Assembly: GCF_003590645.1 (NCBI RefSeq)
Contig: NZ_CP031834.1
Coordinates: 4,402,501 to 4,466,500 of the forward strand
Direction: 5' to 3'
Origin: Mesorhizobium sp. DCY119
GTDB taxonomy: Bacteria; Pseudomonadota; Alphaproteobacteria; Rhizobiales; Rhizobiaceae
DNA: 64,000 nucleotides
In this document: piece after piece, positions 54,407 through 62,318 of the stretch
Layout: each line of letters starts with the position of its first letter
How positions within the stretch are numbered: position 1 is the first letter of the stretch
Translations under genes and position numbers: made by a program
Notes under the pieces: generated by a model
What the model saw: only the letters and a program-made list of their open reading frames with translations
Told to the model about the DNA's origin: nothing
Databases searched by the model: none

Positions 54407-55668
54407 AAATGCACCGTGAAGGCCGCACCCTCGCCCAGCTTCGAGCGGATCGACAGGCGGGCGTTGTGACGTGTCAGGATATGCTTGACGATGGAAAGGC
54501 CGAGGCCCGTGCCTTTCTGCGAACGGCTGGTTTCCACATCCACCCGGTAGAAACGCTCGGTCACGCGCGGAATGTGCTCTTCGGGAATGCCGGGACCGAA
54601 ATCCCGTATCGTAACCGTAGTTTCACGCTCGGCATTCGTGTCCGGGCCGGCGATCGAGACGACGACACGGCCGCCCGACGCGCCATACTTGCACGCGTTT
54701 TCCAGCAGGTTCTCGAAGACCTGGAACAGTTCGTCGCGATCGCCCAGCGCCTCGAAAATGCCGGCGGGGAAATCGCGCTCGACGGTGACGCCGGACTCCC
54801 TGGCCAGCGGGCTGAGGGAATCGATGACGCTTTCCACCACACCGCGCAGGTCGACTTTAACGCCGGGCCGCAGATGCGACTTCATCTCCAGCCGCGACAG
54901 CGACAAAAGGTCGTCAATCAGCCGGGCCATGCGCGCGGTCTGGTTCTGCATGATCTGCAGGAAATGATCGCGTGCCTTGGCGTCGTCGCGCGCCGGGCCG
55001 CGTAGCGTCTCCACAAAACCCGAAATGGAAGCCAGCGGCGTACGCAGCTCGTGGCTGGCATTGGCGATGAAATCAGCCCGCATGCGGTCGATGCGGCGCG
55101 TCTCGCTCTGGTCCTTGAACACCATGACATAGAGGCCTGTGCCCCTTCCGACGGCAGACGCGGTGACGCGAAAGACGCGTTCGATCGGCACGCGCTCGAT
55201 GAAGTCGATCTGGCGCGACGCGGCATGGCCGAACAGCACGGCCTGTATCATCTCCTGCATTTCCGGCGCGCGGAATTTCAGCAGCAGCAGGATGCCGGGG
55301 CGCAGCGCCCCGAAAGCGTTGACGGCGGCATCATTGGCATGAACGACCGCGCCGGCTCCGTCGAAGACGATCAGCGGGTCGGTGACGGCGGCGGCCAGGT
55401 TCTCGCCCGAGAGGCCGCGCGTGCCACCATTGGCGGTCTCCTCGGCCTCGGTGGCGAGCAGCCCCGCCGTGCGGCTGGGCGCAAGGCCCGCCACGACGAT
55501 CAGCGCGCCCACCACGGCAGCGACCGTCCGGGTGTCGCCGCCTGCCCAGATGTGGACGGCAAGCACGGCTGCGATGGCTGCGGCCAGCATCCAGCGATTC
55601 TGGCGAAACCGGTGGGCAACCAGCCGCATCGCGCGGCGTATCCATTGTTCGCGGCCTTGATCGCTCAT
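54391..55668 (-). CDS. phoR: Phosphate-regulon sensor histidine kinase PhoR
   Basis: A 425-residue kinase: two N-terminal membrane helices (MLAAAIAAVLAVHIWAG and VAAVVGALIVVAGLA), a PAS domain (VTDPLIVFDGAGAVVHAND), HisKA with NASHELRTPLASISGFVETL, and ATPase motifs FENLLENACKYG, DFGPGIP, GTGLGLSIVKHI. The PAS plus short membrane anchor and FVETL/ARMARLIDDLLSLSRLE pattern fit PhoR. Normally it heads a phoR-pst-phoU-phoB cluster in rhizobia, but pst genes are absent here; it is divergent from ppk2. Confidence 0.88.
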   Translation of the reverse strand: MSDQGREQWIRRAMRLVAHRFRQNRWMLAAAIAAVLAVHIWAGGDTRTVAAVVGALIVVAGLAPSRTAGLLATEAEETANGGTRGLSGENLAAAVTDPLIVFDGAGAVVHANDAAVNAFGALRPGILLLLKFRAPEMQEMIQAVLFGHAASRQIDFIERVPIERVFRVTASAVGRGTGLYVMVFKDQSETRRIDRMRADFIANASHELRTPLASISGFVETLRGPARDDAKARDHFLQIMQNQTARMARLIDDLLSLSRLEMKSHLRPGVKVDLRGVVESVIDSLSPLARESGVTVERDFPAGIFEALGDRDELFQVFENLLENACKYGASGGRVVVSIAGPDTNAERETTVTIRDFGPGIPEEHIPRVTERFYRVDVETSRSQKGTGLGLSIVKHILTRHNARLSIRSKLGEGAAFTVHFPAAE

Positions 55669-55771
55669 GCGAAAATCCCGTGATGCCTTGTACTTCGGGG
55701 TAAAACTTCACGCTGGACCAGTCTGGCCGCACCCAATAGCATGAAAGGGAAACCAAGAAAGGTTTGTCGAA

Positions 55772-56692
55772 ATGAAAAACGCCGACGACGCGCCTGAGAC
55801 CGCAGCAGCCAAGGAGACCGCGGGCCTCACACCGTTGAAACTCAAGGTCGGCGACAAGGATCGGCTTTTCGACATCAACAATCCCGAACTGCCCGACTGG
55901 ATCGACAAGAAGGCCTTGCGTTCGGGCGGGTATCCCTATGACGACAAGATGCCCTCCAAGGACTACGAAGAAACGCTGGAGCGGCTGCAGATCGAACTGG
56001 TCAAGCTTCAGGCCTGGATGCAGGCGACAGGCCACAGGGTGCTGACCCTTTTCGAAGGACGCGACGCCGCCGGCAAGGGCGGGACGATCAACGCGGTGCG
56101 GGAATACATGAACCCGCGTACTGCCCGCAACGTGGCGCTGACCAAGCCGACCGAAACCGAGCGCGGCCAATGGTATTATCAGCGCTACATTTCGCATTTC
56201 CCGACGGCGGGCGAATTCGTCACCTTCGACCGATCCTGGTACAACCGCGCCGGCGTCGAGCCGGTGATGGGCTTCTGCACGCCGGAAGAGCACGAGCATT
56301 TTCTGCAGGAGACGCCGCGTTTCGAAAAGCAGATCGTGCGTGAAGGCATCCATTTCTTCAAGTTCTGGCTGGATACGAGCCAGGAGATCCAGCTCAAGCG
56401 CTTTCACGATCGCCGCCACAGCCCGCTGACCAACTGGAAGTTCTCACCGATGGATGTCGCCGGCATCAGCAAATGGGATGCCTATACCGAAATGCGCGAC
56501 CTGATGGTGAAGCGGACCCACACTGCTGAAACGCCGTGGACGATCGTCAAGGCCAACGACAAAAGGCGGCTGCGTATCGCGGTGATCCGCCACATTCTGC
56601 TCGCACTGCCCTATACGGGACGCGATCTCGACGTCATCGGCAAGCCTGACAAGAAGATCATCGGCGAAGGGCCGAAGTTCCTGAAGGGTTGA
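55772..56692 (+). CDS. ppk2: Polyphosphate kinase 2
   Basis: A 306-residue PPK2-family P-loop kinase: Walker [17 protein letters not shown], lid-region [20 protein letters not shown], Walker [19 protein letters not shown] and [15 protein letters not shown]. It transfers phosphate between polyphosphate and nucleoside diphosphates (class I, single domain). Linkage to phoR and phoU is consistent with phosphate storage. Ends 24 bases before the third repeat copy. Confidence 0.94.
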   Translation: MKNADDAPETAAAKETAGLTPLKLKVGDKDRLFDINNPELPDWIDKKALRSGGYPYDDKMPSKDYEETLERLQIELVKLQAWMQATGHRVLTLFEGRDAAGKGGTINAVREYMNPRTARNVALTKPTETERGQWYYQRYISHFPTAGEFVTFDRSWYNRAGVEPVMGFCTPEEHEHFLQETPRFEKQIVREGIHFFKFWLDTSQEIQLKRFHDRRHSPLTNWKFSPMDVAGISKWDAYTEMRDLMVKRTHTAETPWTIVKANDKRRLRIAVIRHILLALPYTGRDLDVIGKPDKKIIGEGPKFLKG

Positions 56693-56716
56693 GCGAAAAG
56701 CCTACAACGCCGGGCT

Positions 56717-56861
56717 AGAGACTGTTTGATAACTCGCCCTGCCGAGGCATATGGCGTGGTTTTCGAGAACCGGAGCGGAGCGGACATTTAGGTACGTGAG
56801 CACCGGAAGCGCAGAAAACCGCGTCAGATGACCGGCAGGGTAGAGTTAGCAAGCGGTCTCT
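56717..56861. repeat. Dispersed inverted-repeat element, copy 3 (145 bp)
   Basis: AGAGACTGTTTGATAACTCG at the left and GAGTTAGCAAGCGGTCTCT at the right are inverted repeats of about 28 bases, with CCCTGCCG/CCGGCAGGG inside. Inner sequence (GCATATGGCGTGGTTTTCG, GGTACGTGAGCACCGGAAG, CGCAGAAAACCGCG) matches copy 1 almost base for base. Its terminal AG (complement) completes the TAG stop of the glycosyltransferase fragment. Confidence 0.9.
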
Positions 56862-57330
56862 AACGACGCCGCGCTTCCCGGTGCGGTGTCTTGTGCCAAT
56901 GGTGCGGGCGCTTCCACAGCTCGTAGACAGAGCACCATGCCGCCAGCGACAGCATCAGCCAGTAGACCGGCGTCATCATGCAGACTTTCCAGAAACCCCG
57001 GCTTTCCCGCTCATTGAGCGTCATTCGGCCAAGCACCATGAAGGATGCATAGCCAAGCACCACGGTGGTGGAATCGAACGCCAGCAGGCCCCATTGCCAA
57101 ATTCGCAGGGGAATGCCGCCGCTGACCTGCACGGTCAGCACCAGGGCCGACAGGATCAGGAACGGGTGCATCAATGCCGACATGACCATGCCGGCAAACA
57201 GGATCTGCGCCATGCAGAACGACGCGAAACGCACTTCGCGGGCAAGCCTGACGGGATTGCGCATATGGACAAACCAGGTCTGTATCCAGCCCTTGAACCA
57301 GCGTTCAGGTCTGTTTAGCATCGTCCACAA
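56860..57330 (-). pseudogene. Remnant: C-terminal membrane part of a family 2 glycosyltransferase
   Basis: The 156 codons read RWFKGWIQTWFVHMRNPVRL, then three to four membrane helices (FAGMVMSALMHPFLILSALVL, GLLAFDSTTVVLGYASFMVL, VYWLMLSLAAWCSVYELW). This is the end of a processive GT2 enzyme starting at the QxxRW motif (here RPERW); the catalytic N-terminal domain is missing. The frame has only a TTG start at 57330 and an in-frame TAA just upstream within the repeat-arm fragment at 57337. The loss coincides with the mobile-element boundary, so disruption by integration is likely. A small functional membrane protein cannot be excluded. Confidence 0.75.
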
Positions 57331-57336
57331 TGGTTG

Positions 57337-57350
57337 GAATTAGCGAGCAG
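57337..57350. other. Fragment of the dispersed repeat at the mobile-element edge
   Basis: GAATTAGCGAGCAG is identical to 14 bases of the right arm of repeat copy 1 (22606-22619 region) but no other part of the element is present. It lies between the truncated glycosyltransferase and the integrase promoter and may mark the left junction of the integrated element. Confidence 0.55.
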
Positions 57351-57407
57351 AATCAATGCTGATTGATCCACAGCTATTCGAGCATGTTTGCGTACTTCCA
57401 GCGAAAA

Positions 57408-57445
57408 TGTTGCTATAGTGTTGCTACGAGTCGCGCATAGCAACA
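57408..57445 (+). promoter_or_regulatory. Three TGTTGCTA sites upstream of the integrase (operator or arm sites)
   Basis: TGTTGCTA occurs at 57408-57415 and 57419-57426, and its inverse TAGCAACA at 57438-57445; the last two form an inverted repeat with 11-base spacer. They end 22 bases before the integrase start. Likely binding sites for a regulator or for the integrase itself. Confidence 0.6.
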
Positions 57446-57467
57446 AACCGGCAGGGAACACCAGCTA

Positions 57468-58736
57468 GTGAAGAAGAGATTGACCGCCGTAGTCCTTGCA
57501 TCACTTCAACCGAAGGCGAGCGGCTATTACGTGTCCGACAATCAGCAGACGGGCTTGCGTGTTCGGGTAGCACCATCAGGTATTCTCACCTGGAATCTCG
57601 TCTACCGGATAAAGGGTGAGCCGGCTGCAAAGAGTGCTTCGCTCGGTGTGTGCGATCCAAACGGGAAGAATGGGCTCGGGTTGCAAGAAGCTCGCGAAAG
57701 GGCTGCCGAAATCATAAAGGCGGCTCGCCAAGGCCGGGACCTCCTGGAAGAAGAAGACGAAGCACGGAAAGCCAAACAAGAGCGGCTTACCGTGAAAGAG
57801 CTAATCGGGCGCTACGCCAAACACATCAAGAGCCCTCACCGTAAAGGTGGTGCCCTCCGCACCGCCGATGACATAGAACGTCGGTTGAAGCGGGCATTGC
57901 GCACGAAGTTTCACAGCGCCGCCGACGGCCTTCGACGTAGCGATGTAAGTGACCTACTCGAACCTGTTGCAGACGGTCGCCCGCGCGAAGCTGAAAAGCG
58001 CAGGCAGGTCATTGGCGCGATGTATCGTTGGGGTCTGGCGAAAGGCTATGTAACGACCGACCCCACAGCCGGCACAGAATCGTATGGCAGGGGTGATCCA
58101 CGAAACCGAGTGCTGTCGCCTGACGAGATGAAAACCCTCTGGGACTGGATGGATGCCGGAGCTGATGGAATGACGCCCGACTGCATCGCGGTCCTTCGCG
58201 TGCAATTATGCACCGGGGCGCGGGTCGGAGAAATCGCCAGCATGGACGCATCCGAGATTGAGGATGACGGCGAACGGCTGCTTTGGACGCTTCCCGCCGA
58301 ACGCTCCAAGAACAAGAGCGAGCGCGTCACCCCATTGGTCGGGCTTGCCCGGGAAATCATCCTGGAAGCCTACGAAAGGCGTAAACGCGGATCGTTGTTC
58401 ATAGCTGCCAAATCCGAGCGGGCATTACGTTCAACCGACCTCGGCCATGCGCTCAAAAATCGCGATTTGCCATGCAAGCATTTCACCACCCACGATCTGC
58501 GACGTACGGTGGTCAGCGGTATGGACGAAATGGGTATCGCGCTCGATACCATCGCCGCCGTCGTCGGCCATCAACGCGGAACGAAGGACACGCGCACGTT
58601 GGTTCAACATTATAGCCGCCCACGCCTTAACGAGCGCGTCGAGGCGGCATTGACGTCTTGGGATGCCCGTTTGCGGGGTGTCATTGAAGGCCTAAAGGAA
58701 CAGCCGGGCGACAATTTGGTGAGGTTGCACGGATAG
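57468..58736 (+). CDS. int: Tyrosine recombinase/integrase (P4-type)
   Basis: A 422-residue integrase: N-terminal DUF4102-like arm-binding domain (VSDNQQTGLRVRVAPSG), core-binding domain (about 105-195) and catalytic domain with Arg in LCTGARVGEIASMD, His-x2-Arg in FTTHDLRRTVVSG, VVGHQRG and nucleophile Tyr382 (QHYSRPRL). GTG 57468 start. It should insert and excise the element that continues to the right window edge. Base composition and codon use are less GC-biased from here onward. Confidence 0.93.
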   Translation: MKKRLTAVVLASLQPKASGYYVSDNQQTGLRVRVAPSGILTWNLVYRIKGEPAAKSASLGVCDPNGKNGLGLQEARERAAEIIKAARQGRDLLEEEDEARKAKQERLTVKELIGRYAKHIKSPHRKGGALRTADDIERRLKRALRTKFHSAADGLRRSDVSDLLEPVADGRPREAEKRRQVIGAMYRWGLAKGYVTTDPTAGTESYGRGDPRNRVLSPDEMKTLWDWMDAGADGMTPDCIAVLRVQLCTGARVGEIASMDASEIEDDGERLLWTLPAERSKNKSERVTPLVGLAREIILEAYERRKRGSLFIAAKSERALRSTDLGHALKNRDLPCKHFTTHDLRRTVVSGMDEMGIALDTIAAVVGHQRGTKDTRTLVQHYSRPRLNERVEAALTSWDARLRGVIEGLKEQPGDNLVRLHG

Positions 58737-58741
58737 TAGAT

Positions 58742-58799
58742 CCGTAGGGATAGGACGGCCATCCGACAAGCCGGTAATGCACCACCGGTTTCCCTGCGG
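58742..58799. other. Multi-stem structured segment after the integrase gene
   Basis: CCGTAGGGA (58742-58750) pairs with TCCCTGCGG (58791-58799), one pair being G-U in RNA; inside, CCGGT (58771-58775) pairs with ACCGG (58784-58788), and a small GGA/TCC stem precedes it. Could be a terminator-like or structural RNA element; no T-run. Confidence 0.35.
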
Positions 58800-58829
58800 T
58801 CCCCAAGGTGCGGTCGCGAAGGTGCTGCG

Positions 58830-59723
58830 ATGGACGAGCAAATAATATTTTGGAGCCGGCAGGAAGCGTGGCCTAGAGATACTCCCATATATGTGTTTTT
58901 GGCGCGCGCCGTTCATATTGTGGGAAAGTCCATGTTCCCAACAGAGTGGACTGAAGGTGAGCCGATAACCCCGGAGCCGTACCGGCTGAATTTGGGAATT
59001 AACGGCATCACATCGGCCTTGCCCCAGTCCATGGCTAAGCCGTGGCAAAAGGACACCGTTCATCGGCTTATTTTACGCCACCATCCAGAATTCAAAAGAC
59101 CTCCAACTCGGCATGGAAAGTTTGGACCAGAAAGACTTACGTTCACCGTGGAAGAATGGCAGGCTGCCTATCAAACAGCACAACGTTTGGACGCTGAACG
59201 CCTAGTATCGCGCAGGCGATTTGAAGTTGTAGTGCGCGAAATTGCCAATCAGATTGCTGACGGCATACTTAAATACGCATTACGGGATGCTCGGGGAGGC
59301 ACGATCAGTTCTACCCTCTGCTCGCCGGATTTGTGGAATACTGAGAGCATCTCGCCCCGCTTCTACTGGTGTCAGATGAATAGAGAGAACCCGTTCGGGG
59401 TTGCTGTCGGGGGAGATGGATTTCAGTCCATTTTTATCGAACGGGCTAGCCTTGACCGATTTCTTGCCTCGCGAGTGACGGCTCAGAGTTCGAAGCCCGA
59501 TAGAGGGCCTAAGAAGGCCTATTCGCTTGAGGAAAAGCTATTGCCATACGCCCAAACGATCTACGAGGCTGTGGAGCGCGGAGAAAGCGAACCGCCCACT
59601 CGGGATGAGTTTGTCTCGAAATTTCGCGACAAGTTTCCCGATGTTTCGATTCCTGTGGTTCGAAATTTTGTTTGGCCTACAAGGCCGAAAGCTTGGAACC
59701 GAAGGGCTGCAAAGGGCAGTTAA
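58830..59723 (+). CDS. Hypothetical mobile-element protein
   Basis: A 297-residue soluble protein of unknown family. N-terminal WSRQEAWPRDTPIYVFLARAVH; central helical ERLVSRRRFEVVVREIANQI; SPDLWNTESISPRFYWCQMN; then a C-terminal segment RGPKKAYSLEEKLLPYAQTI and FVSKFRDKFPDVSIPVVRNF that looks like a helix-turn-helix. Only moderately GC-rich, in keeping with acquired DNA. Probably a conserved island protein; I cannot assign a function. Confidence 0.7.
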   Translation: MDEQIIFWSRQEAWPRDTPIYVFLARAVHIVGKSMFPTEWTEGEPITPEPYRLNLGINGITSALPQSMAKPWQKDTVHRLILRHHPEFKRPPTRHGKFGPERLTFTVEEWQAAYQTAQRLDAERLVSRRRFEVVVREIANQIADGILKYALRDARGGTISSTLCSPDLWNTESISPRFYWCQMNRENPFGVAVGGDGFQSIFIERASLDRFLASRVTAQSSKPDRGPKKAYSLEEKLLPYAQTIYEAVERGESEPPTRDEFVSKFRDKFPDVSIPVVRNFVWPTRPKAWNRRAAKGS

Positions 59724-59751
59724 GGGTTTCGACCACCAATCTCACCCTTAA

Positions 59752-59816
59752 GCCACCTGCGCGCCACCCACCGCCACCTTGCGCCACTATCTAAGCCACT
59801 GATTACGTGGCGTAAT
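59752..59816. promoter_or_regulatory. Helically phased GCCAC array with terminal palindrome
   Basis: GCCAC starts at 59752, 59763, 59773, 59783 and 59795 (spacing 11, 10, 10, 12), then the inverse GTGGC at 59807. The last part ATTACG-TGG-CGTAAT (59802-59816) is a perfect palindrome. It lies 68-132 bases upstream of the AlpA-like start and is the best candidate for a control region, excision site or replication iteron set. Confidence 0.65.
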
Positions 59817-59883
59817 TATGGGAACAGACTCGAACGGCGTATTTTGTCCGCGTAGTCAACAACACACGCGGGTGAACGCAACC

Positions 59884-60060
59884 ATGACCAAGATATCCGT
59901 CACCATCCCCGAAGCCGTGCAGATGACCGGCATCGGGCGCTCGTCCCTCTATACCCTCTTTCGCGAAGGTAAGATTCAGCCGCGAAAAAGCGGAAAGCGG
60001 ACGCTGCTCCTCGTCGAGGACTTGAAGCGGTACGTCGAAAACCTTCCGGCTGCATCGTGA
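59884..60060 (+). CDS. AlpA/excisionase-like helix-turn-helix protein
   Basis: A 58-residue MerR-like winged-helix protein (HTH_17): ISVTIPEAVQMTGIGRSSLYTLFREGKIQPRKSGKR is the single DNA-binding domain seen in AlpA and excisionases. It could regulate or direct excision with the integrase at 57468. The ATG at 59884 is used; the frame opens at 59818 but that part overlaps no recognisable sequence. First gene of a compact operon running to 61466. Confidence 0.82.
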   Translation: MTKISVTIPEAVQMTGIGRSSLYTLFREGKIQPRKSGKRTLLLVEDLKRYVENLPAAS

Positions 60061-60069
60061 GGTGCAGCC

Positions 60070-60279
60070 ATGACCCTACATAGAAAAACTGCCGCCCCGA
60101 CTGGCATCGGGAACGGCAGCGGTAATTCGAAAGGTTCTACGCCTCGGATTTATCGCACCACCCTCGAAACTTCAATCTCTGATTATCCGGTTTTCGCAAT
60201 CGCCGGTCGTTATCGGCTGCCGATTTCAACAGCTCGGGAAGTCTGCCGTATGGCCGGAATCGGAGGGAGGCTCAGATGA
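60070..60279 (+). CDS. Small hypothetical mobile-element protein
   Basis: A 69-residue protein; basic, Gly/Ser-rich N-terminus and a C-terminal segment FAIAGRYRLPISTAREVCRMAGI that could be a short helix-turn-helix. ATG after GAGGTGCAGCC. Overlaps the next gene by 4 bases. Confidence 0.6.
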   Translation: MTLHRKTAAPTGIGNGSGNSKGSTPRIYRTTLETSISDYPVFAIAGRYRLPISTAREVCRMAGIGGRLR

Positions 60280-60593
60280 CAGCTCCCCACGAAACGGCCC
60301 TGGACGTGCGGTGTCCTAACGGCGATTCCAATAAGGAAAGCGCGGACGACTATTCCGATGTTGTTACTCGCCTTAATCCCGAGTGGCGCGTCATTGTTTG
60401 CAAGGACCAAATCCAATGGGTTTTGCAGCGCATTGATGGAAAGAGGCACGGCAGAACGCGATGGGTCGGTCGGAGCTATCTCCGAGACCGAAATGCGTTG
60501 ACCCGGGTCTGCCGGACCAATGTGGGCGAAATTGACCCCATTGCCCTACTAGCCCTCGCCGCACTCCCCGAGATGATTGGAGTTCAATCATGA
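60276..60593 (+). CDS. Small hypothetical mobile-element protein
   Basis: A 105-residue protein of unknown family: EWRVIVCKDQIQWVLQRIDG and RWVGRSYLRDRNALTRVCRT suggest a compact mixed alpha/beta fold. Strong ribosome site GGAGGGAGG before ATG 60276. ATGA overlaps on both sides show co-translation. Confidence 0.65.
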   Translation: MTAPHETALDVRCPNGDSNKESADDYSDVVTRLNPEWRVIVCKDQIQWVLQRIDGKRHGRTRWVGRSYLRDRNALTRVCRTNVGEIDPIALLALAALPEMIGVQS

Positions 60594-60886
60594 GCAAGCC
60601 AAGCTATAGCATCGTTGTGTGCGTTGAGCCCGACGGAACACCCTTCACCGTAAAAGGCCGGGATGCCTGGGCCCTGGTGAATCTGATCGAGGCCGGTGAA
60701 AAAGGCTGTACACCCATCACGACGCCTGGGCCTCGTTGGAGCGGCTATGTCCACAAACTGCGCCGTGCCGGCCTGGTGGTCGAGACCATCCATGAAAACC
60801 ATAGCGGCCCCTTCCCTGGCTCGCATGCCCGATATGTCCTGCGTTCGAAGGTGGTGGTCCTTTCAGAGGAAAGGGCAGCCGCTTGA
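60590..60886 (+). CDS. Predicted winged-helix-like mobile-element protein
   Basis: A 98-residue protein: FTVKGRDAWALVNLIEAGEKGCTP, GPRWSGYVHKLRRAGLVVET and HARYVLRSKVVV fit a winged-helix DNA-binding fold seen in rhizobial phage islands. Starts in an ATGA overlap with the preceding gene and ends overlapping the next TTG start. Confidence 0.7.
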   Translation: MSKPSYSIVVCVEPDGTPFTVKGRDAWALVNLIEAGEKGCTPITTPGPRWSGYVHKLRRAGLVVETIHENHSGPFPGSHARYVLRSKVVVLSEERAAA

Positions 60887-61044
60887 CCCAGCAGCAAATC
60901 ACGAAGGCGGCTCAATGGCTTGCGGCGGAGATTTCTCCGCCCAAGCATCTCCTGCCGTATCTTCGCCGTCACTTCGATCTGAGCGCCCAAGAGGCCGTCG
61001 AAGCGATACGGGAGGCCAATTTGATCCGAGCGGGGGCCCACTGA
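60883..61044 (+). CDS. Tiny overlapped protein with TTG start
   Basis: 53 residues, beginning MTQQQITKAAQWLAAEISPP from TTG 60883 (overlapping the previous TGA as TTGA) and ending in IREANLIRAGAH with TGA 61042-61044. AGGAAAGGGC precedes it. Mostly helical; the overlap on both sides and the continuous frame argue that it is expressed. No family recognised. Confidence 0.65.
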   Translation: MTQQQITKAAQWLAAEISPPKHLLPYLRRHFDLSAQEAVEAIREANLIRAGAH

Positions 61045-61466
61045 TGCGTGAGTTCTCCAAGATCAGTCCACAGCTTTGGAATTCGAAACGCTTCCGAAAG
61101 CTCGACAACGATGATGCCAGATATTTTTATCTCTACCTTCTGTCATGCGAACATCAGACCAGCGCGGGATGCTTCAGGCTCCCCGTCGCTTACGCAGCTA
61201 ACGACTTGAATTGGGAGACAGATCGAGTGCAAGATTCTTGCGCCATTCTCGGAAAAAGCGACATGATCTTGCATGATGCAGATACGGATGAGGTCTTTAT
61301 CCGCCGCTGGTTTCGTCATTCGCCGCCGACAAACAAGAAACACGCCGCCGGCATCAGGAGCTATATCGACCGCCTCGAAAGCGAATTCGTGGCAGAAGCT
61401 GCCGACGACGAATTTCTGAAGACAGAGTGGGGATTGAAGTTTACAGAGTCACCGAGCTCAAATTAA
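61044..61466 (+). CDS. Phage replication-protein-like N-terminal domain
   Basis: A 140-residue protein, ATG 61044 overlapping the previous stop (TGATG). REFSKISPQLWNSKRFRKLD, DARYFYLYLLSCEHQTSAGCFRLPVAYAANDL and FIRRWFRHSPPTNKKHAAGI match the winged-helix N-terminal region of phage replication initiation/organiser proteins, which usually continue 100-200 residues further. It is therefore short; either a minimal version or truncated. Convergent with the next minus-strand pair. Confidence 0.7.
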   Translation: MREFSKISPQLWNSKRFRKLDNDDARYFYLYLLSCEHQTSAGCFRLPVAYAANDLNWETDRVQDSCAILGKSDMILHDADTDEVFIRRWFRHSPPTNKKHAAGIRSYIDRLESEFVAEAADDEFLKTEWGLKFTESPSSN

Positions 61467-61482
61467 CATGTGCAAGAGAAAC

Positions 61483-61677
61483 CTACTTGGCGAACTCTTT
61501 ATCGCCATGGTTTTCTTCGCCACGATATTTCATTGCGCGCGCCTTTTGTTCCTCGGTCAATGTGGACCAAAAGCCAGTCATTGGGCGTGGTTTAGCGCAA
61601 AAGGGTTCAGGATCCGGCCTCGGGTTATCCCAAAACCAGACGGAGAGCGACTTAAATGATGCGGCTATTGCGTTCAT
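61483..61677 (-). CDS. Small hypothetical protein
   Basis: 64 residues: SVWFWDNPRPDPEPFCAKPRPMTGFW and TLTEEQKARAMKYRGEENHGD. ATG 61677 has AGGAG in the end of the upstream gene and only two bases separate them, so the two are coupled. Preferred over the antisense frame on the plus strand, which has no ribosome site. Unknown function. Confidence 0.6.
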   Translation of the reverse strand: MNAIAASFKSLSVWFWDNPRPDPEPFCAKPRPMTGFWSTLTEEQKARAMKYRGEENHGDKEFAK

Positions 61678-61679
61678 TG

Positions 61680-62186
61680 TCAGACTCCTTTCCTGTAATA
61701 CGCCGTTCCATTCCGTGGGGATTCACGCACAAACCCGTAAACATTTTCGTAAAGGTCAACGAGTTTGTCTTCGATGGGTTGCAAGCGAATTTCCTTCTTG
61801 CCACGCGCCTGAGCATAATTGGCTGTCGTTTCTAACGCAATCGCAATTCGCATACCTCTTAATGGGCAATCTTGTCGCGGGTCTCCCTCAAGGAACCGAA
61901 GCATGATAGCTTGACCCGTCGTTAAAGCTAACGCCAACGCCGATAGCCTGTCATCTGACCAAATAGCTAACTCGAGCCTGTCTGGCTCCTTATGCCTCTT
62001 ATCGATATCGCGCCAATCGAAATACGGCTTGCCCCAGTCCTCCATGCCATACCAGACTCTCCCGCTCCACTCTGTGATGGATATCTTCCGTTCCAGCACT
62101 TCAGACATGGTGGCAGAAGCGTGTTTGTAAGCAGCGTGGCGGCTTTCAATATATTTGGCTTTCGCTGCGGCTAATGTGGATGACAA
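61680..62186 (-). CDS. Hypothetical mobile-element protein
   Basis: A 168-residue soluble protein: helical N-terminus with AAAKAKYIESRHAAYKHASATM, a WSGRVWYGMEDWGKPYFDWR aromatic segment, LSALALALTTGQAIMLRFLEG and a C-terminal VYGFVRESPRNGTAYY. No recognised family. Forms a two-gene minus-strand unit with 61483-61677, opposite to the small-gene operon. Confidence 0.65.
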   Translation of the reverse strand: MSSTLAAAKAKYIESRHAAYKHASATMSEVLERKISITEWSGRVWYGMEDWGKPYFDWRDIDKRHKEPDRLELAIWSDDRLSALALALTTGQAIMLRFLEGDPRQDCPLRGMRIAIALETTANYAQARGKKEIRLQPIEDKLVDLYENVYGFVRESPRNGTAYYRKGV

Positions 62187-62318
62187 ACGGGAATCTCACA
62201 AGATGTTTCACCCCATTTACATATTCATGGGCCGCTCGTCATCCTTTCTTCATATGGTAATTCAGATACCCCTTTGAAAGCCCTTTCCAAGCCCTACCCA
62301 TAGCCTATCGATACACAG

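Noticed and set aside
61468-61659. Plus-strand 63-residue frame after the replication-like gene
   Set aside because: No ribosome site; the minus-strand frame at 61483-61677 has AGGAG and is coupled to the upstream gene.
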